Of a stretch of 64,000 bases of DNA, positions 9,661 through 19,161 are shown piece by piece. The DNA is taken from contig CAZELM010000019.1 in assembly GCA_964512995.1 (NCBI GenBank), positions 1 to 64,000 on the forward strand, given 5' to 3'. The first letter of the stretch is position 1. Each line of letters starts with the position of its first letter. The notes under the pieces were generated by a model that was not told the DNA's origin, did no database searches, and worked only from the letters and a program-made list of their open reading frames with translations. The DNA comes from CAZELM01 sp964512995. Lineage in GTDB: Bacteria > CSSED10-310. Both the position numbers and the translations under genes were made by a program.

Positions 9661-10611
9661 TCAATCATGAACCCGGACATCATACGTGTACGCATCGGAC
9701 ACCTGCGTATCTGCTGCCAGGTGACGCTTGAGATATTGACCGCAATTGCTTCCGATGTAGTTCTCTTCCACTTCGCCCATGCTGACGATAACCTCATATC
9801 CCGCCTTGCGAAGAACTGCGGGGATATCTCCGCCGGTCCGTTCCTGCACGGGATCAATGTATGACACCATATTATTCTCCATCGCACGATAGGTTGGATT
9901 GAGCGGCGTAATCTTGATGAGAAACATATCCGGTGAAAAGTAACGAAGCAGCACATCCGGATCGATCGCTGTTCCTTGAGTCAGTGCGAAATTCAGGGTG
10001 AGTTTCCGATCTCCAGGGCTGTAAAAACGCTCCCCATACTCGGCAATCTCCCGGAAACGCCACTTGTTCACGGGGATAATCGTGTCTCGCAATTTCTCAT
10101 CCGTCGCGTGCAGCGAAAACTGAAGCTGGAACTTCCCATCTCGATATTTATCCCGTTTGATGTCGACTAATCTCTGGAAAAAATTCGTTGAACTATTCGG
10201 TGCCACGGTTGAAATAGAGGGTATCAGACCCGCAGCACCATACCGGCGCGGCATCTCATCCAGCACAGTCAGCACATGTGGATTCAGAGCCGGCTCACCC
10301 ATCCGGGCGAACTGAATCTTGAACTGCTGCGACGGGACATGGCCATCCGTAAATCTCCGATGGATCAGGAAATCAATCTGCATGAAAATCTCTTCCGCAG
10401 TCAGCTTACCCTGATAGTGTCCACCAGCGTCGCACATACTGCAGCCAATCGGACATCCAAACAGTGTAGACACCTGCAGGACCCATTTCCGTTCACGCGG
10501 AATCGGTGGCTGCACGGCTTCGACACACTCAACCATTTTCCCACTGCTGAACTGGACGATGTAAACAACGGCCACATCTTCCCGCCCCGCAGAGGCAACG
10601 ACTTTCATCAT
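9661..10611 (-). CDS. RlmN/Cfr-like radical SAM protein lacking one conserved cysteine
   Basis: 316 residues. The radical SAM cluster motif CxxxCxxC is at C53, C57, C60 (FGCPIGCSMC). RlmN-type features follow: MGEPALN, the SLHATDEKLRDTIIPVNK stretch, and a C-terminal CGQY with C290 at the position of the methyl-carrying Cys. RlmN and Cfr have a second Cys seven residues before the first cluster Cys; here that position is Q46. It is also shorter than typical RlmN (about 350-380 residues) at its N terminus. It is therefore a divergent family member that may not methylate 23S rRNA A2503 or tRNA. The start ATG overlaps the stop of the flavoprotein gene by 4 bases (ATGA), implying translational coupling. 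Confidence 0.75.
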   Translation of the reverse strand: MMKVVASAGREDVAVVYIVQFSSGKMVECVEAVQPPIPRERKWVLQVSTLFGCPIGCSMCDAGGHYQGKLTAEEIFMQIDFLIHRRFTDGHVPSQQFKIQFARMGEPALNPHVLTVLDEMPRRYGAAGLIPSISTVAPNSSTNFFQRLVDIKRDKYRDGKFQLQFSLHATDEKLRDTIIPVNKWRFREIAEYGERFYSPGDRKLTLNFALTQGTAIDPDVLLRYFSPDMFLIKITPLNPTYRAMENNMVSYIDPVQERTGGDIPAVLRKAGYEVIVSMGEVEENYIGSNCGQYLKRHLAADTQVSDAYTYDVRVHD

Positions 10612-11495
10612 TCAGACTCCTTGAATTGGTGGTAAATCTTCATACCGGTTAGAATGCCTTCACCCACAGCAATGGCAGCCTGCCGGAAAGCACCATTCTT
10701 AACATCGCCGATGATATGGAGGCAACCACTGATCTGTAACGCGCCGAATTGGTCACGCAAATCACCTGAAACAAAATCCAGTTGAGGCTCCCGACCCAAC
10801 GCTCCGATCAGATAATGAGCATGCAATTGAAGATTCGTTTTGGGAGTCAAACACTCGAGCACCAGAGTATCGTCTGATATCCTTTCTATATTGGAGATGC
10901 TTGTACACGGGAGATATGTGATATGCGGATGAGCAACCGCCCGTTCCCACAGCAGCGGAAGGCATTTCACCTTTTCAGCCCGGTTCAGGATCGTCACATG
11001 ATTCCGTTTTGCCAGGTTCAGAGCATAATCAAACGCAGCGTCTCCGGCTCCAACAACGACAATTCTCTTTCCGGAGATCGCTCGAAGCGGATCGACTTCG
11101 TAATAGATCCGGTCCAGAGCGTCTTCCGGTACCAGGTTATCCGGAAACGTGATGGGTTTTGTACCTGACGCAATGATGACGGTTTTTGAACAGTGAAAAG
11201 ACTGGCGGGTCTGAACCTGAAACAGCCCGGACGTGCAGCTCAGCGCGACGACCTCATCATGGATCACCTCCACAGACGCAAAAGCGGCTTGCTCTCTCAT
11301 GAGGCGCACTAATTCTGAACCGGAAATCCCGGCCGGAAACCCGAGATAATTCTCAACGAGATTCGCATTCCTGAGCAGCCCACCGATGCAATCTCGCTCA
11401 AGAACCAGCGGGGTAAGTCCAGACCGCTTGAGTTGCAGAGCGGCCGCCAGTCCAGCCGGACCAGCTCCAATGATCGTTATCTGTTCAACTTCCAT
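10608..11495 (-). CDS. Thioredoxin-reductase-like FAD/NAD(P)H oxidoreductase without CxxC
   Basis: 295 residues. The FAD-binding Rossmann motif GAGPAG is at 10-15, a second nucleotide-binding motif VVVGAGDAAFDYA lies mid-protein, and the C-terminal GDVKNGAFRQA matches the flavin-binding end of the thioredoxin reductase fold. The redox-active CxxC normally placed near the second domain is absent, so it may pass electrons to another partner, as ferredoxin/flavodoxin-NADP reductases of this fold do. An in-frame extension to 11600 translates the intergenic repeat, so the start at 11495 is preferred. It is coupled by a 4-base overlap to the RlmN-like radical SAM gene, which needs reducing power; a redox-partner role is a reasonable inference. 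Confidence 0.75.
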   Translation of the reverse strand: MEVEQITIIGAGPAGLAAALQLKRSGLTPLVLERDCIGGLLRNANLVENYLGFPAGISGSELVRLMREQAAFASVEVIHDEVVALSCTSGLFQVQTRQSFHCSKTVIIASGTKPITFPDNLVPEDALDRIYYEVDPLRAISGKRIVVVGAGDAAFDYALNLAKRNHVTILNRAEKVKCLPLLWERAVAHPHITYLPCTSISNIERISDDTLVLECLTPKTNLQLHAHYLIGALGREPQLDFVSGDLRDQFGALQISGCLHIIGDVKNGAFRQAAIAVGEGILTGMKIYHQFKESE

Positions 11496-11536
11496 ACCTG
11501 CCCCCATTTCCACCGGTGAACATGATTCCGTACTTT

Positions 11537-11790
11537 TTGACCTCATCCCCAAGCCTTCCGCATGAATGGGGAAGAGCATATGGGCAGATTCCTTTTTCAC
11601 CCTCTCCCAACGTAGTGTCCGGGAGAGGGTCGCCGGCCGGTTCAGCGAATTAATCCATCAATATGGCCGGCGGGGTGAGGGAACCCGCCCTGTTTATCAT
11701 CGCCGCCATGCAGAAAAGGTGTAGAGGGAACCCGCTATTTTATTATCTTATCAGCGTGGCCGACGGGGTGAGGGAGACAAGCCCAATGCC
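11537..11790. repeat. Second copy of the REP-type intergenic element
   Basis: Begins TTTTGACCTCATCCCCAA like the element at 4246. It contains CCCTCTCCC...GGGAGAGGGTCGCCGG and then GGCCGGCGGGGTGAGGGAAC. Degenerate partial units follow near 11725 and 11758. It lies directly upstream of the flavoprotein gene. Confidence 0.7.
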
Positions 11791-11834
11791 ATCATTCCAC
11801 GCCGATGAAATTGCATCACCCTATCCAGCCTAAA

Positions 11835-12256
11835 GCACGTCATAGTATCACCCCGGCACATCATATTATCATCACGGCACGTCATAGTATCATCGCGGCA
11901 CGTCATAGTATTACCCCCGACACGTCATATTATCGCACTGGCAGGTCATATTATGAACGCGGCAAGCCATATTATCTCCCCGGCACATCATATTATCATC
12001 TCGGCAAGCCATATTATTACCCCCGACACGTCATATTATCATCTCGGCACGTCATATTATCACCTCGGCACGTCATATTATCACCTCGGCAAGCCATATC
12101 ATCACCGCGGCACGTCATATTATTACCCCCAGCAGGTCATATTATCACCCCGGCAGGTCATATTATTACCTCGGCAAGCCCTAATTATTACGCCCGGCAG
12201 GTCATATTATTACCTCGGCAGGTCATATTATCACCCCGGACAGTCAAATTTTGATC
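11835..12256. repeat. Minisatellite: about 20 tandem units of 21-22 bp
   Basis: About twenty head-to-tail units, mostly 21 bp and a few 22 bp. The nearly constant core is CGGCA, two variable bases, then TCATATTAT, followed by 4-6 variable bases rich in C. The 22-bp units shift the reading frame, yet no stop appears in some frames, simply because the unit lacks stops; I do not treat it as coding. There are no spacers, so it is not a CRISPR array. A 21-bp period equals two DNA helical turns, which would place the cores on one face of the helix. Confidence 0.85.
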
Positions 12257-12299
12257 GTTCAGCGAGTGAGAACCAGCCAGAATACCCTTCTAAGTAACT

Positions 12300-12647
12300 T
12301 CAAGTATTTTGGGATAACGGGACTAATTGAAATCCTAATCTTTTCGCTTGGTTATGCAACATTCGTTCATATCTTTCCTGATAGCGTTTTTCCTGATGAG
12401 CAAAAACTGTTTCATCGAATCGATTACGGGTTTTAACGAGAGTGTAAATGATACGAGCCAGTTTGTGAGCAGCAGCCGTAATTGCCTTGGGTGCTCCAAG
12501 TTTGGCGCGCATCCTTCTGAAATACTCTCCGAGATATGAATGACTCCGACCTAAGGATTGGGCAGCTAGTTTGAGGGCATTGGCCAATCGATTAGCCCCC
12601 TTTCTTGTTCTGGATAACAAAACACGACCACCGCTGATTTTGTTGTT
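12300..12647 (-). pseudogene. IS110-family transposase remnant (C-terminal part)
   Basis: From about 12647 the minus strand encodes a stretch typical of the C-terminal half of IS110-family transposases: NNKISGG, SRTRKGANRL, a YFRRMRAKLGAPKAI segment and an AHKLARIIY helix, with a normal stop at 12300. The N-terminal DEDD catalytic domain is missing; upstream sequence is palindromic noncoding DNA. It is a 5'-truncated, inactive relic. Confidence 0.75.
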
Positions 12648-12662
12648 CGGGCTATCAAGAGG

Positions 12663-12839
12663 GGTGGCTCTGCGAAGCCACGGTTTGATTGGATTCAGCA
12701 CGGCTTCTTGGAAAGCGAAGCAGAGACGGGGTGTGTTCTGAAATTTTGACTACACACCCCGTCACGCAGAATCAACGCTTCCAACAGGCATATCTGGTTT
12801 CAATAACTTGATTCTGCGTGACACTCCTCTTTTAAGAGG
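12663..12839. repeat. Cluster of perfect palindromes next to the IS110 remnant
   Basis: Nested inverted repeats: GTGGCT/AGCCAC (near 12665-12681); GACGGGGTGTGT (12725-12736) with ACACACCCCGTC (12752-12763); GTCACGCAGAATCAA (12761-12775) with TTGATTCTGCGTGAC (12808-12822), 15 of 15 bases; and CCTCTTTTAAGAGG (12826-12839). The second and third share bases 12761-12763, so they are mutually exclusive at the junction. It could be a REP/BIME cluster or the remains of a transposon end. Confidence 0.8.
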
Positions 12840-13010
12840 GGATCTTCCCAGTGAACGGTAACAATTTATTTTCTTGATTTCCTGTTCCTCGATTCCGTAT
12901 ATAACATTCAGTTGTTGTGAATGCATATGTGACAGGTAACTGGGTATAGACGACAATCGTTATTCCATGATTCATTTCCATGTTCTTAACAGTTATCAGG
13001 AGGTTCATGT

Positions 13011-13700
13011 ATGAAAAAAGCACAAAGCAATAAAATGTCGATGATTTATGCCACCCAGAACGCCTGTGAACGTCAAATCGACGTGGTCAACGAATTTCTC
13101 CCCTTCAAGCAAGCATTTCAGGAATTCCGTGAATGTCTGACAGAGATCGGCGTGTTGTTCCGTATCCAGGATACGCCAACCATCGGGATCACTCAGAACA
13201 AGATCTATCTGAAAACCGAAATGGCAAAAGCCGCCATCGAGATTGCCAATGGCATCTGTTTCTATGCCGAAGACACGAAAAACTATCAGCTTCTGGAAAA
13301 AGCGGATTTCTCCACCAGCGATATCATCCAGGCCCGGGATTTTATATCGGCCCAGCGATGTTTCATTCTCCAGGCTCTGGCCGAGGAACACCTCACCCCG
13401 CTCGCATCATACGGGATCCACACCTCTCATCTGGAGGACTTTACCGCCAGGATCACCGCATTTGAATCCGTCATTATAGGCCCCCGTGAGTTTCAGGCTC
13501 AGAAAAAGGCCGCAACCCGCGCACTGGATGTGCTCATCAAAAAAGCCGACCATATCATGAAAAACAGGATGGATCGCATGGTGACGCGTCTTCGCAGCAG
13601 GCATCCGCAGTTCTATCAGGATTATTTCAATGCCCGGAAGATTATCAATACGGGATTACGCCACACCAAGCCAGCCGCTTCCCCATCGCCAGCCGCCTGA
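13011..13700 (+). CDS. Conserved helical protein of unknown function
   Basis: 229 residues, almost entirely alpha-helical, with no signal peptide or membrane segment. It resembles a family of uncharacterised proteins known mainly from Bacteroidota; shared features include a GITQNKIYLKTEM segment, an SDIIQARD helix, and a C-terminal MDRMVTRLRSRHPQFYQDY stretch. The last residues are Ala/Pro-rich. AGGAGG sits 7 bases before the ATG. It stands alone: the IS110/palindrome zone is upstream, and about 260 bp of noncoding DNA follow before the convergent giant surface protein gene. No function can be assigned. Confidence 0.7.
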   Translation: MKKAQSNKMSMIYATQNACERQIDVVNEFLPFKQAFQEFRECLTEIGVLFRIQDTPTIGITQNKIYLKTEMAKAAIEIANGICFYAEDTKNYQLLEKADFSTSDIIQARDFISAQRCFILQALAEEHLTPLASYGIHTSHLEDFTARITAFESVIIGPREFQAQKKAATRALDVLIKKADHIMKNRMDRMVTRLRSRHPQFYQDYFNARKIINTGLRHTKPAASPSPAA

Positions 13701-13960
13701 TCCCCCTGATCGACCCACTCAGGAAGCCCTGAACCATCTGTGAACGCAGCGGTGGATTCGCGACACATCCATCAAACCATCCGACACCGGGAATCGCTCG
13801 TCTGAGTCCACCGCTCCCTGCTCCCAATACCCCAGATCTTAGAGCCTGTTTGCAAACTCATCTTTGTTTGTGGGTGTAGAGGGGAATCGGGTAGCACCAT
13901 TTTCGCGAATGCGGGAATTTCAAGGGGTTCCAGGAGATCTCCGCTACACCCAAACCATCA

Positions 13961-16900
13961 TCACAGCTCACCATCGATTTCATCGTAGCATCCACCGACT
14001 CCCAGCGCCGCATAGAAAATCTGCTGCGCATCCCCCACCGATATAATCCCATCATGATTGCAGTCCGCCGCACATTGCTCCTCAAACGTCCCTTCATAGG
14101 ATCCCAGTGCAATCAGAAATGCCAGTTGCGCATCCCGTGACGAATGCATCCCATCCATATTGATATCCCCGTCATGAATACACACCGGCGTAGGCGTCGC
14201 TGTCGGTGTATTCGTCGGAGTCATTGTGCTGGTCGGCGTCTCAGTCGGCGTCTCTGTGGGAGTGGGCGTGTCTGTCGGGGTGGGCGTTGGTGTTTCCGTG
14301 GGGGTCGCTGTCATGGTCGGCGTTTCAGTCGGGGTTTCTGTAGGAGTCGGTGTGTCTGTCGGGGTGGGCGTTGGTGTTTCCGTGGGAGTCGGTGTCATGG
14401 TCGGCGTCTCCGTAAGCGTATCCGTCGGCGTGGGTGTGTCTGTGGGAGTCGGACTCGGTGTCTCCGTCGGGGTCCATGTCGGTGTCGGTGTGTCCGTCGG
14501 GGTATTTGTGGGAGTGGGGGTGTTGGTCGGTGTCGGCGTATTCGTCGTCGTGGGAGTCAGTGTCGGGGTACGCGTTGGCGTATTCGTGGGAGTTTGTGTT
14601 GGCGTATTCGTCACGGTCGGCGTCGGAGTCGGTGTTGGTGGCAGCATGATCAACTGTACTCTCAGCGTATTGGAACCAACCCACTGGATGATCCAATAGT
14701 CCTGATCCTCCGGAGCCAGCGTCAAACCCGCATTCGTAATGCCACCACTCGCCGTCAGCACATCGAATGTCGATGTGAGCGGCGGCTCATAATCGTTGAT
14801 CAGATCGACATCCAATATACCGCTCAACGTCGCCGCGCCATTCACCACCAGCCGGTCATACCCGGTTCCAGCGCTCAATCCCCCGATTTCAATATTCAGG
14901 TTACCCGAACTCGATTGCGCATACGCGCCGGTCACTGTCAGGATACCTGCTGACATTCCCGGATTGACGGTTCCCTGATTGGTCAGCGACAATCCGGACA
15001 GACTGAGCGTCCCGTTTCCCCGGATGATACCGGCTGCCGCATTTGTAAACGACGCCCCCGTCACAGTGGCCGTTCCGGACACGACATCAAACTGACCATG
15101 ATTCACATGGACCGCTCCCGGTTTCCCAAATGCCGCGCTTGTTGAAAAATTCGTTCGGCCCCGATTATCCAGTTGGAGTGACAGTGTCCGGGATCCGCCA
15201 GTCCCAGGCAGCACCTCCAGCACGCCCGTTAATTCATTACGCAACGTGCCGTTTGTGACATTGAGTGTTGAGCTGTAAACGGAAATCGAATCCAATGTCA
15301 GAGTACCGTAGTTGATGAACCCATTCGCAGCGGTCAGCGTGGAGTGGGCACCGGAACTCCCTTCGACCCGCACGGATTGCCGTTGTCCGATATTTCCGGT
15401 CAACTGATTGTTGGAGTTTCGGCAGATAATCAATCCCTGGCCCAGTGATCCCGCTCCGATATTCAGGTTACTGGAGTTCAGGATGACAGCACCCTCAATA
15501 TCCCCGCCATTGAAATTGAATGTATTGCTCGATAGCGATAATGATCCGGACAGGTTCAGATCACCATCGTTCTGATTGAATACCTGGTTGTTCCCACTGA
15601 TGGTCAGTGTTCTGGCAGCAGCGACCTGAAATAGACCGGTATTGGTAAATACACCATACGCCTTGTTAAAGCTCGTATCGACATTGATATTCACGGTTCC
15701 GGCGTTGCTCAGGCTGGTCGATACCGTTCGGGAACCACCTCCACCCGGCTCCACAGTAAAAAATCCTTGATTCGTGAGAAGCCCGTCACCACTCAATGTG
15801 GTGGAATAGACGGAGTCCGATGTCAACACAATCTCCCCCTGATTCGTATATGGAGCAGTCGCGTTCAGCGAGGAATGCGCGGAACTGGTGGAACGGACTG
15901 TGATCGTCTGATCAGACGCAATGTCCCCGGATATCACATTATTGGTATTTAAGAACGTGAACCGTCCCGTACCAATCGAACCGGCACCGATATTGAGCCG
16001 GGATGATGTTAACAGAATCGATCCATTGATATCTCCGCCATTGAAATTAAAGACATTGCTCGCCATCGAGAAATAGCCGAGTGCATTCAATATCCCGCCT
16101 TCCTGAGTGAATGTCTGCGTGTTTCCACTGATTGTCAATGTTTTGGCGGCAGCGACGTTGAACTCACCATCATTGCGGAAAACTCCGAGATACTTGTTGA
16201 AACTGGTATCGGTGTTGATATCCACAATACCATGATTGGTGAATGATCCGGAAATGGTTCGCGTTCCACCGACTCCCGGATCAACATGAAGATAACCGTT
16301 ATTGGTCAGGATGCCATTGCCGGACAGAGTTGCGGAGTATACTGATTCGGAAGTCAACTGGATATCGCCATCGCTGACATAATCCGCCAGTGCATTGAGA
16401 GTCGTGTGCATGCTCATTGCACCCTTGACAATGATCGACTGCCCCGATGCAATATCACCGGTCAGTGTATTGTTCGAATTTGTAAATATGAATTGCCCGA
16501 TTCCTGATGAGCCATCTCCAATGTTTAAGCTGGACGATTGTAAAGAGGCTGATCCGGTAATATCGCCGCCATTGAAATTAAATGTATTGCTGCTGATATT
16601 AAACGTGCCGGAAAGATCCAGCGTGCCGTCGTTCTGATTGAACGTCTGGGTATTACCGAGCATATTCAGGCTCTGATCCGCATCCAGATTGAAATCCCCG
16701 TAGTTCGTGTAAACCCCGGTGTATTTGTTTAACGCCGTTGTTATATGAACATTACAGACTCCATGATTCGTGAAACTCCCGGCAATCGTCCGGCCACCGC
16801 CGCTTCCGGTTTCCATATCGAGCGATCCCGTTGGACCAATGACCATCTCCCCGGATGTGACCGCGAATGTAGACGTATGAACCGATGTGGATATCAGAGT

Positions 16901-17950
16901 GATCGACCCGTTGTTGGTAAATCCGGTTGCAGCAGTCAGGGTCGCGTGATTTCCATTTCCCGCTTCAATGAGGATGGATTGGGGAGCAGCGATATCCCCG
17001 GACAATGTGCAATTGGTATTCCGAAAAATGAAGTCACCGCTTCCAGTCGATCCCTCACCAATATTCAGGTTGGACGAAAGCAGATTGACCGATCCGGTGA
17101 TGTCACCTCCATCAAAGTCGAATGTATTGGTGGTCAATGATAATGAACCAGCGATATCGAGTGTTCCGTCTTCCTGAGAAAATGTCTGCGTATTGCCGCT
17201 CATAAACAGCGTTTTGCCGGTCGCGATATTGAAATCGCCGAGATTGCGATATAATCCATTGGCTTTATTAAACGTGGTGTCAGTATTGATATTGACAGCG
17301 CCGTTGTTGATCAGATGTGCGGTTAATGTGCGTCCCCCGCCGCTTCCCTGGGTGAAATGGATGATGCCGGTTGGTGCATTGGTCAACTCTCCCGCTGACA
17401 TCGATAATGTCGCGCTGTGGCTGCTCGATGAATCCAATGTGATCGTTCCATTATTGGTGAAACTTTGGGGGAGCGTCAGGGTGGTGTTTGCACTGGGACC
17501 TCCAAGAATCACAACCGTTCCGTTCTGCTGAAAAGGACAGTTGATGGCGGAGTTGGATTGGATACTGAGATATGATTGATTGGTCAATGCACCAGTGCCA
17601 GTCCAGGTGGAGTTGATCCAGAAAGTATCACCGGTACTGAGCAATGATGGACCGTTCACGGTGAATGTCCGGCCATTGGCGGAGAAATCGGCGCGTGGCG
17701 CATTGAGAGTAAATCCGGAAATGGTTGGATTGATATTTAACGTAACAGTGTAGTCCATGCCGGAAGCGGATATCGTGGCGATATCGCTGGCATCCGATCC
17801 CGGATAACTCCCGGATGGATTCCATTTCGTTGTATCGTTCCAGTTGCCGGAAACGCCGGATGCCCATTGATAGGAAGTCGCCTGGAGATGATCCGGAACG
17901 GTTCCGATCACACATAAAAACAATACTGCATAGACAATATGCCCCTTCAT
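13961..17950 (-). CDS. Giant secreted beta-repeat protein with Thr-Pro linker and dockerin-like tail
   Basis: 1329 residues. A signal peptide (about 1-24, hydrophobic YAVLFLCVIGTV) is followed by a beta-solenoid-like passenger made of one partial and four full repeats of about 190 residues (FNFNGGDI, SLNIG.GS, GGTRTIS, NNQVFNQNDG-type segments). A final passenger-like segment contains NPGMSAGILTVTGAY, common in autotransporter passengers. No autotransporter beta-barrel follows. Instead there is a Thr-Pro-rich linker (about 1102-1256), then a dockerin-like module with two Asp-rich loops, DINMDG and DCNHDG. ATG 17950 is preferred to GTG 17959 because AAGGTGG is 5 bases upstream. Likely a cell-surface adhesin or structural protein; a ligand for the tail is unknown. 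Confidence 0.8.
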   Translation of the reverse strand: MKGHIVYAVLFLCVIGTVPDHLQATSYQWASGVSGNWNDTTKWNPSGSYPGSDASDIATISASGMDYTVTLNINPTISGFTLNAPRADFSANGRTFTVNGPSLLSTGDTFWINSTWTGTGALTNQSYLSIQSNSAINCPFQQNGTVVILGGPSANTTLTLPQSFTNNGTITLDSSSSHSATLSMSAGELTNAPTGIIHFTQGSGGGRTLTAHLINNGAVNINTDTTFNKANGLYRNLGDFNIATGKTLFMSGNTQTFSQEDGTLDIAGSLSLTTNTFDFDGGDITGSVNLLSSNLNIGEGSTGSGDFIFRNTNCTLSGDIAAPQSILIEAGNGNHATLTAATGFTNNGSITLISTSVHTSTFAVTSGEMVIGPTGSLDMETGSGGGRTIAGSFTNHGVCNVHITTALNKYTGVYTNYGDFNLDADQSLNMLGNTQTFNQNDGTLDLSGTFNISSNTFNFNGGDITGSASLQSSSLNIGDGSSGIGQFIFTNSNNTLTGDIASGQSIIVKGAMSMHTTLNALADYVSDGDIQLTSESVYSATLSGNGILTNNGYLHVDPGVGGTRTISGSFTNHGIVDINTDTSFNKYLGVFRNDGEFNVAAAKTLTISGNTQTFTQEGGILNALGYFSMASNVFNFNGGDINGSILLTSSRLNIGAGSIGTGRFTFLNTNNVISGDIASDQTITVRSTSSAHSSLNATAPYTNQGEIVLTSDSVYSTTLSGDGLLTNQGFFTVEPGGGGSRTVSTSLSNAGTVNINVDTSFNKAYGVFTNTGLFQVAAARTLTISGNNQVFNQNDGDLNLSGSLSLSSNTFNFNGGDIEGAVILNSSNLNIGAGSLGQGLIICRNSNNQLTGNIGQRQSVRVEGSSGAHSTLTAANGFINYGTLTLDSISVYSSTLNVTNGTLRNELTGVLEVLPGTGGSRTLSLQLDNRGRTNFSTSAAFGKPGAVHVNHGQFDVVSGTATVTGASFTNAAAGIIRGNGTLSLSGLSLTNQGTVNPGMSAGILTVTGAYAQSSSGNLNIEIGGLSAGTGYDRLVVNGAATLSGILDVDLINDYEPPLTSTFDVLTASGGITNAGLTLAPEDQDYWIIQWVGSNTLRVQLIMLPPTPTPTPTVTNTPTQTPTNTPTRTPTLTPTTTNTPTPTNTPTPTNTPTDTPTPTWTPTETPSPTPTDTPTPTDTLTETPTMTPTPTETPTPTPTDTPTPTETPTETPTMTATPTETPTPTPTDTPTPTETPTETPTSTMTPTNTPTATPTPVCIHDGDINMDGMHSSRDAQLAFLIALGSYEGTFEEQCAADCNHDGIISVGDAQQIFYAALGVGGCYDEIDGEL

Positions 17951-18165
17951 AATCCCCACCTTGTCACCCCGTAAATCTGGAAATAATGGTTAAAAACCAA
18001 CTATCCATCTCATGTTCATTGAATTGCAGCCTGGAAACAGATTGAAGATAATATATTCAACGAGCGTTTTTAGATGAACAGCATTTTCTTCATAAATTAT
18101 ATATTGTGATTGAGGGATGTCAAATGGCGGACATGTCTGGGAGATGAAATTCGCAAACCCATCGT

Positions 18166-18729
18166 TCAGAGGATTCGAATGGACGCCATGATCTGATCTA
18201 ACTCTTTCTCGTTCTTGTACTTTCCTTTGCCCGGACCGGAAAAACTGAATGTGAATATGAATCTGGGAGTGATGACGATGTATATCCTTGCCTGGCAGCG
18301 ATAGACATATCCATCTTCTGTACGGACCAGAAGATAGGATGCCCGGAGGTAAAGGGCTCTGTATCCTGCAAAAATGACATTTTCTTCCCGGTTCAGTATT
18401 CTCACTCCCTCAAATGTGTCTTTGAGACGCGTCACACACTGTTCCAGTAATGGCCGATAATCCATTCGTTCCGCAGAGGTATTGATGTAAGCTACGGCCT
18501 GGACGGTTGGATATACCTCATCATTGCTGTCATGGTAATCTGTTATATAAAATATCGGTTTATTGCATTTTCGTAATATTTCAATAAATTCCTCATCATT
18601 TTGGAACGTTTCTTCTTTCGAGGCGGTTGCCCATGGAACTGGAATGAAGTGCCACGAATCCGGTTTAACGAGCGTCAACCCGAGATAAGGATTGTCGTAG
18701 GTATTGCCCCTAATAAACTGCATGCTCAT
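18166..18729 (-). CDS. Small PsbP/DcrB-like fold protein, unknown function
   Basis: 187 residues. The N-terminal DNPYLGLTLVKPDSWHF and the C-terminal FTFSFSGPGKG...QIMASIRI resemble DcrB/LpqN/PsbP-type domains (DUF1795-like), in which a thin beta-sheet starts with a 'tryptophan after Pro-Asp' strand and ends with a short helix. Such proteins are usually lipoproteins or secreted, but no signal peptide is visible here. GAGGA lies about 10 bases before the ATG. The family call is tentative and no function is assigned. Confidence 0.5.
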   Translation of the reverse strand: MSMQFIRGNTYDNPYLGLTLVKPDSWHFIPVPWATASKEETFQNDEEFIEILRKCNKPIFYITDYHDSNDEVYPTVQAVAYINTSAERMDYRPLLEQCVTRLKDTFEGVRILNREENVIFAGYRALYLRASYLLVRTEDGYVYRCQARIYIVITPRFIFTFSFSGPGKGKYKNEKELDQIMASIRIL

Positions 18730-18849
18730 CGTTCATGTCCTCACGGAAATCAACATTCTATCAAACGAACAAATGGGGTCATTTCTGATATCTTCATTTT
18801 TATCATCGATCAGTATCTGAACGATTTTAACAGAATCAGTGTAAAATAC

Positions 18850-19026
18850 CATGCATTTCCCCTTCGACCTCCGTGAGAAGGGACTGGGGGATGAGGGATC
18901 ACGCATTTTTGCTGCAAGGCGTTATGGAAACTAAAGCGCGTTCCCTCACCCCGCCGGCCATGTCAGAGATTGAACCTGGTGGCATTGGCCGGCGCTTCTC
19001 TCCCGGCGGGAGAGGGTCGTTAAGGA
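18850..19026. repeat. Inverted-orientation REP-type elements
   Basis: Contains GTTCCCTCACCCCGCCGGCC, the reverse complement of the GGCCGGCGGGGTGAGGGAAC motif seen at 4366 and 11666. Also present is CTCTCCCGGCGGGAGAG, a palindrome of the same family. It lies in the 18730-19161 gap between divergent genes; no gene is seen there. Confidence 0.65.
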
Positions 19027-19161
19027 TGCCAATCGGCCGATGTTGTATATCCCCCGCACTTGCGATATACTCCTTTGCGAATGGTTTCCCGGACAAACAA
19101 ATGGCATCCGATCCGAATCTCTTGCGGCGCACTGCCGATTGATCACACAAGGAGAATCCCA

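Noticed and set aside
11835..12256. CRISPR array
   Set aside because: Units are contiguous with no unique spacers, and no cas genes are present.
11805..12297. Two overlapping plus-strand frames through the 21-22 bp repeat
   Set aside because: The 22-bp units change frame, no frame is favoured, and the translation is a simple repeat with no ribosome site.
14144..14953. Plus-strand frames opposite the Thr-Pro linker of the giant protein
   Set aside because: Low-complexity shadows of the linker codons.
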